Source: Candidatus Aenigmatarchaeota archaeon
GTDB lineage: Archaea > Aenigmatarchaeota > Aenigmatarchaeia > CG10238-14
NCBI GenBank assembly: GCA_017610225.1
Contig: JAFCCM010000022.1
Location: 1 to 30,596 of the forward strand
DNA length: 30,596 nucleotides
Direction: 5' to 3'
In this document: positions 23,039 to 30,247 of the stretch, one piece after another
Layout: every line of letters begins with the position of its first letter
Numbering within the stretch: position 1 is the first letter of the stretch
Program-made: the position numbers and the translations under genes
The notes under the pieces: generated by a model
Databases searched by the model: none
What the model was told of the DNA's origin: nothing
Seen by the model: the letters and a program-made list of their open reading frames with translations, nothing else

Positions 23039-23422
23039 ATGAGTCGAGCAAAAGAAAAACTAAAAGAAATTTACGAAACAACCATCGAAACAGGTTTAAA
23101 ACATGAAGGAAAACATGAAGTTGTTGAATATTATAACTTAGTTTGTAAAGCAGCAGAAGCTGATAATTTATATTCAGTAAGTAGTAATAATGTATGTATG
23201 TTTAATTATTCATTCGATGGAGTAGATTCAGTTATGATGCTGTTCTCAATACCAATTAATGCAAAGGAAACAGGTGCAAAAAATATTGCTGAAAGAGTAA
23301 TGGAAGTTATTGCTATGGTTGAAGATTGTTTCATTACAACTGATTATGTGAAGTCAGAAGAAGTGAAGGAAGATAAGTTTGTATATATAACTATCGTGAA
23401 AAAAGTGGAGGAATTGAAATGA
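23039..23422 (+). CDS. phage protein of unknown function
   Basis: A 127-residue protein with an amphipathic helical start (MSRAKEKLKEIYETTIETG) and a mixed alpha/beta remainder (VCMFNYSFDGVDSVMMLFSIP). I do not recognise it. The ATG at 23039 is chosen because GGGAG lies eight bases upstream. The longer frame from 23015 starts inside the primase gene. It lies in the replication block and overlaps the next gene by four bases. Confidence 0.6.
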   Translation: MSRAKEKLKEIYETTIETGLKHEGKHEVVEYYNLVCKAAEADNLYSVSSNNVCMFNYSFDGVDSVMMLFSIPINAKETGAKNIAERVMEVIAMVEDCFITTDYVKSEEVKEDKFVYITIVKKVEELK

Positions 23423-23619
23423 GACAGAAAAGAGTAAAACAATTGAGAAAAGTTTTATTGAAAAAAACATCTGATGTACTATTATTGATCAGAGATGTTT
23501 ATGGAGAGGATACTAAGAACATTGAAAACCCACAAGGGGTATGGAAACTGTTCAAAAAACTATATAAAGAAGGAAAAGTTCCAGCAAGTTTTTTAATATT
23601 AGAAAAGGAGAATAAATAA
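23419..23619 (+). CDS. small basic protein of unknown function
   Basis: A 66-residue, Lys/Arg-rich protein (MRQKRVKQLRKVLLKKTSD start). Its basic N-terminal helix could bind nucleic acid or a partner. GAGG lies six to seven bases before the ATG. The stop and the next start share one base (TAATG), so it is translated with the sliding clamp gene. The family is unknown to me. Confidence 0.6.
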   Translation: MRQKRVKQLRKVLLKKTSDVLLLIRDVYGEDTKNIENPQGVWKLFKKLYKEGKVPASFLILEKENK

Positions 23620-24374
23620 TGTCAGCAACTTTGAATCTCAGTGTAGAAGAATTTAACGATTTTTTACGATGTTTAACAAATCTTAAAGAGGTTTGTAATG
23701 ATATTGATGTACGTGGAGGTTTCTTAAGACAAAGAAGTAATGATAAAACGTCTGTATTTGAAATTGATATGACCCCTGTATTACCAGGTGTTGATATGGC
23801 AATATCAGATATTAAAAGAAAATTGGATTTGTTAAAAACATTTGCAGGTCAGGAAGTAACACTTGAAATTGTTGATGGTTCACCAGGTCATTTCATATTT
23901 TCAGATTCATTTTCTTCATTGAAGTTTATAGCACCATCACTTCAATATATTGATAATAAATATATGTCAGAAGAAGAACTTGAAAAAATCTTTGTTATGA
24001 ATGATGATGATCTAATTCTTGAACATGACTTGACAAGTATGATAACAGAAAGGATTCGAATCATTACACAAAGTTTCAATACAGATGCAATACAGATTAT
24101 GTTTGAAGGTGAGGAAGCTTCAATTAGAGCAGCTACTCAAGCAAAAGATCAGTTTGCAAAGTTTGTAACAGGTATAACTACAAATATGCTTCTTGAAGAC
24201 TGTTCAGCATTGCTTTCAACTATTCCATTTGGTATTGATCATGATACAGATGTTGAATTTAAAATGTTCAAAGATCCAAGTCAAGATATAGCATTGAATA
24301 AATTTGAAACACATCTTGGTGATATTGTTATGAAGATTCTTACAAGATCAGCAATTGTGAAAGACGAGGATTAA
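23619..24374 (+). CDS. DNA polymerase sliding clamp, gp45-like
   Basis: The 251-residue protein has the alternating helix/strand layout of a two-domain clamp: NLSVEEFNDFLRCLTNL, then FEIDMTPV, MAISDIKRKLDLLKTF, and a similar second half (ISDIKRKL and a later IRAATQAKDQF segment). The ISDIKRKLDLLKTF stretch is typical of clamp proteins of T4-like phages as I remember them. The length is slightly over the 228 of T4 gp45. It would ring DNA and tether the polymerase. The clamp loader is encoded just upstream, which supports the call. No single catalytic motif exists to confirm it. Confidence 0.75.
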   Translation: MSATLNLSVEEFNDFLRCLTNLKEVCNDIDVRGGFLRQRSNDKTSVFEIDMTPVLPGVDMAISDIKRKLDLLKTFAGQEVTLEIVDGSPGHFIFSDSFSSLKFIAPSLQYIDNKYMSEEELEKIFVMNDDDLILEHDLTSMITERIRIITQSFNTDAIQIMFEGEEASIRAATQAKDQFAKFVTGITTNMLLEDCSALLSTIPFGIDHDTDVEFKMFKDPSQDIALNKFETHLGDIVMKILTRSAIVKDED

Positions 24375-25051
24375 TGAAATATTTTTATCAATCTGGAGCA
24401 ATGGGATATGGTGGGGAAGGATATTTTTGGCATAGAATTTTGCCTTATACCTTTCCCACCTTTCCAATTGTAACCAAAACAATAACAATGGCATCAAAGA
24501 TTGGTATTCCTTTTGCAGTAATACCATTCGGCAAATCGGTGTGGAATAGAATTTCATGGCACAATCCAGGTATTTTTAAATGGATTGTGAAATATGCAAA
24601 GAAAAATTTGATTGTATCTCTTGGTGGAACTGATGATGAAATCAAAACAATGATCTCCATGCTCCATTTCACCAATTTATATATCGGAGGTATTGAATTG
24701 AATTTTTCTTGCCCTCATGAAAACCGTGATAATAAAGTAATTCCAGAGACATATCATAAATTGTATTTGAAATTGAGAGCTGATCAAAATCCATATGATT
24801 ATGATCTCAGTAAAATAGAAAGGATTCATTTGAATAGTTTGTCTGGTTATTTTGGTGGGGTTTCTGGAAAGGCATCAAAACATAAAAATTGGGCGTTTAT
24901 AGAAAAATATAATGAACTTCCTATTGCGGGATGTTCATTTGATTCAATGAATGATATTGAAGTCCTTGAAGCATTGGGATGTGAATATACTGGGATAGGT
25001 TCGACTATAATAACAAACCCAAAATTAGTTAGTATATTAAAGGAGAAATAA
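24374..25051 (+). CDS. compact dihydroorotate-dehydrogenase-like flavoprotein (PyrD-like)
   Basis: The 225-residue protein follows the DHODH barrel in order. PIVTKTIT at 31-38 has the FMN-binding Lys-Thr. WNRISWHNPGI at 57-67 resembles the N-x-G-x-NNPG loop. GIELNFSCPHE at 106-116 matches the NxSCPN motif with the class-1 Cys. LKL at 132-134 has the second Lys. HLNSLSG (152-158) and GGVSGKA (161-167) follow, and GCEYTGIGSTII near the end is the phosphate loop. Usual class-1 enzymes have about 310 residues, so some loops or helices are missing. It may oxidise dihydroorotate or another substrate. It starts one base into the clamp stop. Confidence 0.8.
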   Translation: MKYFYQSGAMGYGGEGYFWHRILPYTFPTFPIVTKTITMASKIGIPFAVIPFGKSVWNRISWHNPGIFKWIVKYAKKNLIVSLGGTDDEIKTMISMLHFTNLYIGGIELNFSCPHENRDNKVIPETYHKLYLKLRADQNPYDYDLSKIERIHLNSLSGYFGGVSGKASKHKNWAFIEKYNELPIAGCSFDSMNDIEVLEALGCEYTGIGSTIITNPKLVSILKEK

Positions 25052-25052
25052 A

Positions 25053-25253
25053 ATGTCACGACCAAGAAAAGATTTAGTAAAAGATATTGCGGAGGTTCTC
25101 AACAAGGTTAGTCGTGAAAACGCCTCTGATACACCTGATTTTATTCTAGCAGAGTATATGGTTTCATCGTTGGAGACGTTTGAAGCCGGAGTTCGTAGAA
25201 GGGAAGAGTGGTATGGTCGAACCGTTAAGGATTTAAATGGGGATCAGGTATAA
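25053..25253 (+). CDS. small protein of unknown function, parent copy of a duplicated segment
   Basis: A 66-residue protein with a charged helical start (MSRPRKDLVKDIAEVLNKV) and a C-terminus reading MVSSLETFEAGVRRREEWYG. The last 31 residues recur almost unchanged in the 39-residue protein at 25502-25621. AGGAG for its ATG lies in the end of the DHODH-like gene. The codons are richer in G and C than those around. I do not know its function; the ETFEAGVRRREEWYG helix is the likely core. Confidence 0.65.
   Translation: MSRPRKDLVKDIAEVLNKVSRENASDTPDFILAEYMVSSLETFEAGVRRREEWYGRTVKDLNGDQV
25159..25253 (+). repeat. direct repeat copy A (duplicated 3' gene end)
   Basis: These 95 bases match 25524-25621 with two base changes and one 3-base insertion (TCC) in copy B. 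They code for the same C-terminal peptide in both places, and both end at the stop codon. Confidence 0.85.
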
Positions 25254-25263
25254 CCAAAAAATC

Positions 25264-25288
25264 CAGGTGACGGAAGATCGTGCACCTG
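25264..25288 (+). terminator. short hairpin after the 25053 gene, possible RNA stop or processing site
   Basis: CAGGTG (25264-25269) pairs with CACCTG (25283-25288) around a 13-base loop that can form a further CG/CG step. It is 10 bases after the stop at 25253. Only ATTT follows, so a strong intrinsic terminator is not shown. Confidence 0.3.
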
Positions 25289-25333
25289 ATTTAACCGTTA
25301 TACTGCTAAACTTTAAATAAAGGAGGTTTTAAT

Positions 25334-25474
25334 ATGATTGGATTAATGGGTGTTAAAGATAATGGCAAGACTTTAGTAGCTCCAAATGGAAAAATATTAT
25401 TTTCTGTTCCAACGTGGATTGCATGGCGTATCCAGCATGCTCAACATTGGGTTGCTCGAAAGACATGGAGATAA
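25334..25474 (+). CDS. 46-residue small protein of unknown function
   Basis: A short frame with a strong start: GGAGG eight bases before the ATG at 25334. The peptide begins MIGLMGVKDNGKTLVAPNGK and ends with a Trp/His/Arg-rich stretch (TWIAWRIQHAQHWVARKTWR). That end could be an amphipathic basic helix that touches membrane or nucleic acid. It lies between the two copies of the duplicated segment. I do not recognise it. The good ribosome site is the main reason to call it a gene. Confidence 0.5.
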   Translation: MIGLMGVKDNGKTLVAPNGKILFSVPTWIAWRIQHAQHWVARKTWR

Positions 25475-25501
25475 ACAATGAGATAAACAAGGAGATTTAC
25501 G

Positions 25502-25621
25502 ATGTTTGAAACAAGAGAACATTTGGTTTCATCGTTGGAGACGTTTGAAGCCTCCGGAGTTCGTAGAAGAGAAGAGTGGTATGGTCGAACCGTTAAGGAT
25601 TTAAATGGGGGTCAGGTATAA
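25502..25621 (+). CDS. 39-residue paralogue made from a duplicated gene end
   Basis: The peptide starts with a new MFETREH and continues LVSSLETFEASGVRRREEWY and so on, the same as the end of the 25053 protein with one inserted Ser. AAGGAG lies seven bases before the ATG. The stop TAA shares one base with the ATG of the exonuclease gene (TAATG), so it may couple translation of that gene. The unbroken reading frame, new start and good ribosome site suggest it is expressed. Confidence 0.6.
   Translation: MFETREHLVSSLETFEASGVRRREEWYGRTVKDLNGGQV
25524..25621 (+). repeat. direct repeat copy B (duplicated 3' gene end)
   Basis: These 98 bases are the second copy of 25159-25253. The 3-base insertion keeps the frame, and the two other changes give Gly for Asp near the end or are silent. 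The high identity points to a recent duplication. Confidence 0.85.
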
Positions 25622-26751
25622 TGCACCCATCATCGCTTTTGAGCTATTACCCAACATATGCGATTTTGGACGAAATTGCTTCGTATGGGAATTATAATAC
25701 TTTGAATATTTTTATGGATTTAAAAAATACATTACAAACCACATACATGGAACATGCTATTGTAAATATTGTCGAATCATCAAAAAAGTCAACACATATT
25801 GATACTTCAATATTTTCATCATTGATTTCATTTTTATCATTTCATAAGATGTATGGAATCAAACGTGGGGTCAATACAAACTTTATAATATTTTTTGAAA
25901 GTGGTCAATCATATTATCACAAAAATATTAGTAAGGCATATAAGATTTCTCGTAAGATAGATGATCTTTATGGACTTGATAAAGTAGATAGAGAGTTATT
26001 TTTTCATACACTACAAGCAAACTTTCAATTGATCGAAAGTGCATGTAATAAAATGCCTGGTATTAAAGTTATACGACTGCCGAATTTGGAAGCAGATTTT
26101 GTTCCTTATTATTTGACAAAAAGAAATTATGTGCAAAAAGGTGATGGTGTTGGAAATGTAATATATTCCAATGATCATGATCTCCATCAATGTCTTGATG
26201 ATCATGTTTATATTTTTTCTAAAGCTGGAAAAACAAAGAGAATATTAAAGCAAGGGAATGTTATGGAACTTAATATAAAGAGACCAACTAACATTCCTGA
26301 TGAATATCTTACACTCTATATGTCTGTTGTAGGAGATCCTGGGGATGATGTTTACGGCGTAAAAGGAGTTGGTCCAGCATCTTTTTTGGGTATGTTTGAA
26401 GAACTAACTGCAATGACTGGAAATTTAGAACAAATATATGATAAAGTAGAGTCTAATATAGATCTATTTGATTTTATACCAAAAAAGGTTTTAAATAAGA
26501 AATTACAGAGTGTTATTGATGCAGAGGTTAAAAATAAAACAATTTCAAATAATCTGAAATTAGTTTCTTTTGAGTTAATCTCCAGAGCAATTGAAAGTCC
26601 ATTAACAACCGAAATGAGAGATAAAAGATTAATAATTGAAAAGCATATAGGTGATGATCGAAAATATGTACCTCTTGAAACAATGAAGGATGCTCTTGCA
26701 AAAAATGGAGTGATACTTGAAGAAAGTTCAATCGACTTCCTATATATATGA
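25621..26751 (+). CDS. FEN-family 5'-3' exonuclease / RNase H-like flap nuclease
   Basis: The 376-residue protein has the ordered acidic sites of the FEN/T5 D15/T4 RNase H family: LNIFMDLKNT near residue 28-37, LPNLEADFVPYYL at 153-165, VIYSNDHDLHQCL at 180-192 and GDPGDDVYGVKGVGP at 238-252. The last is the helix-hairpin-helix that binds DNA. Such enzymes remove RNA primers and flaps from lagging-strand fragments. The family usually has EADD where this protein has EADF, so one metal ligand may differ. The start overlaps the stop of the preceding small gene by one base. Confidence 0.88.
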   Translation: MHPSSLLSYYPTYAILDEIASYGNYNTLNIFMDLKNTLQTTYMEHAIVNIVESSKKSTHIDTSIFSSLISFLSFHKMYGIKRGVNTNFIIFFESGQSYYHKNISKAYKISRKIDDLYGLDKVDRELFFHTLQANFQLIESACNKMPGIKVIRLPNLEADFVPYYLTKRNYVQKGDGVGNVIYSNDHDLHQCLDDHVYIFSKAGKTKRILKQGNVMELNIKRPTNIPDEYLTLYMSVVGDPGDDVYGVKGVGPASFLGMFEELTAMTGNLEQIYDKVESNIDLFDFIPKKVLNKKLQSVIDAEVKNKTISNNLKLVSFELISRAIESPLTTEMRDKRLIIEKHIGDDRKYVPLETMKDALAKNGVILEESSIDFLYI

Positions 26752-26764
26752 GAGGTAAAATACT

Positions 26765-27487
26765 ATGTTAGATGATGCAAAGGTTTTAAGATTTATTAAG
26801 AGAAACTTAGGGTTTCCGTTTATGCATCTTGAATGGAGTGATGAAGAAATTCTTGAATACGTCAAAGAAGATACAATTCGTGATTGGTCATATTATGTAC
26901 CAGATGTAAAAAAGATGAGTTTGAATGTAAACCTTGAAGCTAATAAAGTTGCTGGTAGATCAAATGAATTTTATTTAAATGAACCAGAAGGACGTGAGAT
27001 TTTAAATGTTGTTGAATTATATTTTGATCAGGGAAATTATTATGCTCTTGGCCATCCACCATTTGGAGTATTTTCAGAAGGTGAGATTGCGGATTGGGCA
27101 TATCATGTAAATGCATCAATGACTACTAAAATGTTTTCATCTTGGGATTATACATATGAGTTTCAACATCCTAATATTGTTAGAATATCTCCATACCCAT
27201 TTAACAATTTAAGTTTTGTAACAGTTGAATATGAGAGAATGTCTTCGGAAGATTTTACAGATATCCCAAATGATTTACATAGATATTTTTTAGATCTGGC
27301 GCTTGCAGATGTTATGATTTCTCTTGGACGTATTCGTAAAAGATATGCCGGGGGACAACTCAGAACACCATTTGGAGAAATTCCTCTGGAAGCGGACATT
27401 TTCGACGAAGGGAAGACTCTAAGACAAGAAGTGATTGAAAAACTTGAAAGATTGTATATTCCAAATGTTAAGATCGAGCATGGGTAA
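26765..27487 (+). CDS. phage protein of unknown function, possibly a virion neck or connector component
   Basis: The 240-residue protein starts MLDDAKVLRFIKRNLGFPFM and continues WSDEEILEYVKEDTIRDWSY, a helical start of the kind seen in head-tail connector proteins. Then come beta strands rich in Tyr and Phe, and a helical end. I do not recognise a named family, so the neck idea is shape-based only. AGAGGT lies eight bases before the ATG. It is the one likely structural gene inside the replication block, which is of note. Confidence 0.45.
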   Translation: MLDDAKVLRFIKRNLGFPFMHLEWSDEEILEYVKEDTIRDWSYYVPDVKKMSLNVNLEANKVAGRSNEFYLNEPEGREILNVVELYFDQGNYYALGHPPFGVFSEGEIADWAYHVNASMTTKMFSSWDYTYEFQHPNIVRISPYPFNNLSFVTVEYERMSSEDFTDIPNDLHRYFLDLALADVMISLGRIRKRYAGGQLRTPFGEIPLEADIFDEGKTLRQEVIEKLERLYIPNVKIEHG

Positions 27488-27535
27488 ATTAATGTTGATG
27501 TTATTGAATTTTCTGAAGAATATACAAATTTTTTA

Positions 27536-27814
27536 ATGAAAAAAGATAAAGCTTATTTCATTAATTTTGGTTATGATTTAACCAAACAATTAAATTTAAG
27601 AGATAATGTAATAAATGATGTATATGGTCTTTGTGAACCATTGACAATAGAAGAAAATGCAAAATTGGCGGAGAAGTCAGAGAATCCAATAATGACACAA
27701 GAATTAAGAGATCTTTTATTGAATGGGGATAAAGTTTTAACTCTTAAATTTTCTAATGGAATAGTCAAAGAAGTAGATTTCTTAAACAATACAATAAAAG
27801 ATATTGCTGAATAA
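27536..27814 (+). CDS. small phage protein of unknown function (start uncertain)
   Basis: From the ATG at 27536 the protein has 92 residues (MKKDKAYFINFGYDLTKQLN start). The frame is open back to the stop of the preceding gene (TAA 27485-27487, same frame). The 16 codons between read like protein (INVDVIEFSEEYTNFL), and the first after the stop is ATT, a rare start codon. The ATG has only a distant GAAG, 17 bases away, as ribosome site. The true start may be at 27488. Function unknown. Confidence 0.55.
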   Translation: MKKDKAYFINFGYDLTKQLNLRDNVINDVYGLCEPLTIEENAKLAEKSENPIMTQELRDLLLNGDKVLTLKFSNGIVKEVDFLNNTIKDIAE

Positions 27815-27827
27815 AGGAACTATAAAA

Positions 27828-28304
27828 ATGGCAGCACCACTATTTGTAGGAATGGATCCATCGTATAATGGATTTGCAATTGTTATAATAGATAAGGACG
27901 CAGAAATAATAGATCAAATTTTGTTAAAATCAAAAACAAAAGATGAAGCAGAGGATCGTATAATAGACCTTGAAAAAGGTTTTAGTTTTGTAGCAGATCT
28001 TATAGGGCGGGAAAATGTATATATTGAAGGACCGTCTTTTTCTAGTAGTGGAGCGTTCATGCTCCAAATGGGTGCCCTACATTATTACCTGAGGATTTTT
28101 TTTCGTAAAAATAATGTAAACTTTAAAGTTATAACCCCAAATGGACTTAAAAAATTTGTAACAGGAAAGGGCACAGCAAAAAAAGAATTAATGTTATTAA
28201 AGGTTTATAAAAAATGGAATGTAGAGTTTGATGATAATAATTTATGTGATGCATATGGAATGGCTCGTATGGCATTAGAGGAATACAATAATGGGCATAA
28301 ATAA
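27828..28304 (+). CDS. RuvC-like Holliday junction resolvase
   Basis: The start FVGMDPSYNGFAIVIID at residues 6-22 gives the first catalytic Asp (D10) in the RNase H fold. VYIEGPSFSSSG at 64-75 gives the Glu (E67). The final helix NLCDAYGMARMAL at 138-150 gives Asp141. E. coli RuvC has a second Asp three residues earlier; here it is Asn138. The 158-residue length fits. It would cut four-way DNA junctions made by recombination and replication before packaging. AAAGGAA lies upstream of the ATG at 27828. A longer frame from 27804 lacks support. Confidence 0.85.
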   Translation: MAAPLFVGMDPSYNGFAIVIIDKDAEIIDQILLKSKTKDEAEDRIIDLEKGFSFVADLIGRENVYIEGPSFSSSGAFMLQMGALHYYLRIFFRKNNVNFKVITPNGLKKFVTGKGTAKKELMLLKVYKKWNVEFDDNNLCDAYGMARMALEEYNNGHK

Positions 28305-28902
28305 ATACTTAAAACAAATACAAGAAGCAGGGTTTGAAGATAAACCAGCTGGGTGGACAGATAAGAGTGTAAAGAAATATACAAAAACATTTTCAAAGAA
28401 AATGAAAGGAACTGCTAAGTCTCTGAAATTCTTTGATAAGTGTGTAAAGAAAATGCAAGGTAAAGTAGATAACCCAGAGGGATTTTGTGCTGCATTAAAA
28501 GATGAAGCACATGGGTCAACATATTGGAGAGGGAAAGACAAACCTCCAAAGGAAGTAAAGAAAGATGTTGCGGCACATAAAAACGTAACTGAAAACTTTT
28601 TACAAGCTCTTTTCACAGATAACAGAGCACAGGCAAAAGAATGGCGCGGTGCAAATATTCCTGTTGGTGATGAAGATGACAGACCTAATTTAATTAGAGA
28701 ATGTATGACAATGGAAGGCAATCAAATGAAGATTAGATGTCTTCGTAAACTAAGAGATCAAGTTGCAATGAATCCTTTTTATCAAGCAAGACTTGATAGG
28801 TTTGTTGATGCAATTACAGATACTTATGAACCAACTGATCAGCAAGGAACAATTCCCGGTAATGAATTTAAATCAACAGCAGTTGGTGAGGATATGGACT
28901 AA
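28291..28902 (+). CDS. phage protein of unknown function, Lys-rich
   Basis: The 203-residue protein is helical and basic in its first half (KKYTKTFSKKMKGTAKSLKF, then CVKKMQGKVDNPEGFCAALK). The two Cys flank a KMQGKVDNPEGF segment of the kind seen in phage proteins of unknown role. The C-terminus is acidic. It overlaps the RuvC gene by 14 bases, with GAGGAA inside that gene as ribosome site. A Gly/Trp motif (GSTYWRGKDK) near residue 75 is distinctive. I do not assign a function. Confidence 0.6.
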   Translation: MGINKYLKQIQEAGFEDKPAGWTDKSVKKYTKTFSKKMKGTAKSLKFFDKCVKKMQGKVDNPEGFCAALKDEAHGSTYWRGKDKPPKEVKKDVAAHKNVTENFLQALFTDNRAQAKEWRGANIPVGDEDDRPNLIRECMTMEGNQMKIRCLRKLRDQVAMNPFYQARLDRFVDAITDTYEPTDQQGTIPGNEFKSTAVGEDMD

Positions 28903-29705
28903 TGAATAAATTAATTTGTCAGATCTGTGAGAAAGAATTTAAAAGTTATAAGGGGTTATCGTTTCATATATCAAAAGGCCATAAAATTAAGGTTAAATAT
29001 TATTATGATATATATTTAAAAAAAATAAATGAAGAAATGTGTAATAATGATGAATGTGTTAATACTTGTAATTTTGCAAACATAAATTATGGATATTATA
29101 AATATTGTTGTAGATCATGTAGAAATAAGTCTATAGAGGGAAGAAAAATAAGTAGCCGATCATCACAATCTATGTGGAATGATACCAATAGCTCATATCA
29201 TTCTGAAAATAGAAGTAATAAATTAAAACAAAAATTTATAAAGTTATGGAGCGATCCTAATAGTATATTTAGAACTGAAGAATATATAAACAAGAAAAAA
29301 CAGTCACTAATAAAATCACATAAAAATCCAAATAGCGGTTATAATACTAAAGAATATAGAAAATTTAGAAGTGATTTTATGAAAGATGGAGGGTCGTCAC
29401 ATTGCCATAAATTCATAACAAATCCATCAAAACCACAAGTTGCATTATTTAAATTATGTCAAGAATTGTTACCATATCCAATATTGAATTATCCATGTTT
29501 AAATTATTCTATTGATATTGCTATACCTAAATTAAATATAGCAATAGAATACGATGGAAGTTATTGGCATCAGGATAAAGAATATGATAAAAAACGTCAA
29601 ACACAAATTGAAGATGAAGGATGGAAATTTATAAGATATGAAGACTATATACCTTATAAACATGAACTATTAGAAACTACAAATGAGGTATTGAAAAATG
29701 TTTAA
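28902..29705 (+). CDS. homing-type endonuclease with Vsr/EDxHD-like nuclease domain
   Basis: The N-terminus has a C2H2 zinc finger (CQICEKEFKSYKGLSFHISK, ligands Cys6, Cys9, His22, His27). A second Cys group lies at residues 47-73. The middle has three NUMOD-like repeats: MWNDTNSSYHSE, LWSDPNSIFRTE and SHKNPNSGYNTK. The C-terminus has AIPKLNIAIEYDGSYWH near 206-223, then EDEGWKFIRYED, the Vsr/PD-(D/E)XK-like core found in EDxHD homing enzymes such as I-Bth0305I. Such free-standing genes cut DNA to spread themselves. It overlaps the neighbours by one and eight bases. Its AT content is even higher than its surroundings. Confidence 0.78.
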   Translation: MNKLICQICEKEFKSYKGLSFHISKGHKIKVKYYYDIYLKKINEEMCNNDECVNTCNFANINYGYYKYCCRSCRNKSIEGRKISSRSSQSMWNDTNSSYHSENRSNKLKQKFIKLWSDPNSIFRTEEYINKKKQSLIKSHKNPNSGYNTKEYRKFRSDFMKDGGSSHCHKFITNPSKPQVALFKLCQELLPYPILNYPCLNYSIDIAIPKLNIAIEYDGSYWHQDKEYDKKRQTQIEDEGWKFIRYEDYIPYKHELLETTNEVLKNV

Positions 29706-30246
29706 AAGTAGATTTATTGTAGTTGAACATAATGCTACAAGAGCTAAACTTCACTGGGATTTAAGATTTCAATTAAAAAATTCTGATAATTGGGAATCAT
29801 TTGCCATAAGAAAAGGAGTTCCACTTAAACCTGGTCAGAAGGTTCTTGCTGTAAAAACAAGAAAACATTCTACTAAAGAGGCATTGTTTCTAGGAACCAT
29901 CCCTGCTGGCGAATATGGAGCAGGGAAGTTAAAAAAGTGGGATGATGGACAATGTATCATACATAAATTTAAACCTGGTCATATATTGATTGAGTTTAAA
30001 GGAAGAAAGGTCAAGGGATTTTATCACCTTATAAGTACTGGAGTGATGAATCGTAAAGACTATAAATCACAACAATATATGTTCTTTAAAGGAAAAATTC
30101 TGAATGAAGGAACAGGTATGATAAGTAGAGTACCATCAGGTGGACTTTCTGTTGATACAGAAGAAGGGCAGACTGAAGAATGTGGAGAGAAACTACCTTG
30201 GAGTAAAAAGAAAATAACAGTAGGGGATAAGAAGGAGGACCCATAG
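29698..30246 (+). CDS. stand-alone LigD-type DNA 3'-phosphoesterase
   Basis: The 182-residue protein matches the PE domain of bacterial LigD. RFIVVEHNATRAKLHWDLRF at residues 5-24 carries His11, His19, Asp21 and Arg23. AVKTRKHSTK gives His57, and GTIPAGEYGAG at 66-76 followed by WDDG closes the core. In LigD this domain cleans 3' ends with phosphate or a single ribonucleotide before joining. Here it has no ligase or polymerase domain fused. The Tyr four residues after the second catalytic His in LigD appears to be absent (HSTKEAL). The ATG at 29698 has GAGG upstream. It lies between two homing-type endonuclease genes. Confidence 0.87.
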   Translation: MFKSRFIVVEHNATRAKLHWDLRFQLKNSDNWESFAIRKGVPLKPGQKVLAVKTRKHSTKEALFLGTIPAGEYGAGKLKKWDDGQCIIHKFKPGHILIEFKGRKVKGFYHLISTGVMNRKDYKSQQYMFFKGKILNEGTGMISRVPSGGLSVDTEEGQTEECGEKLPWSKKKITVGDKKEDP

Positions 30247-30247
30247 A

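Noticed and set aside
28205..28721. Two long minus-strand frames opposite the RuvC and 28291 genes
   Set aside because: They are opposite well-supported genes, have no ribosome sites and read as low-complexity Phe/Ser/Leu-rich strings.
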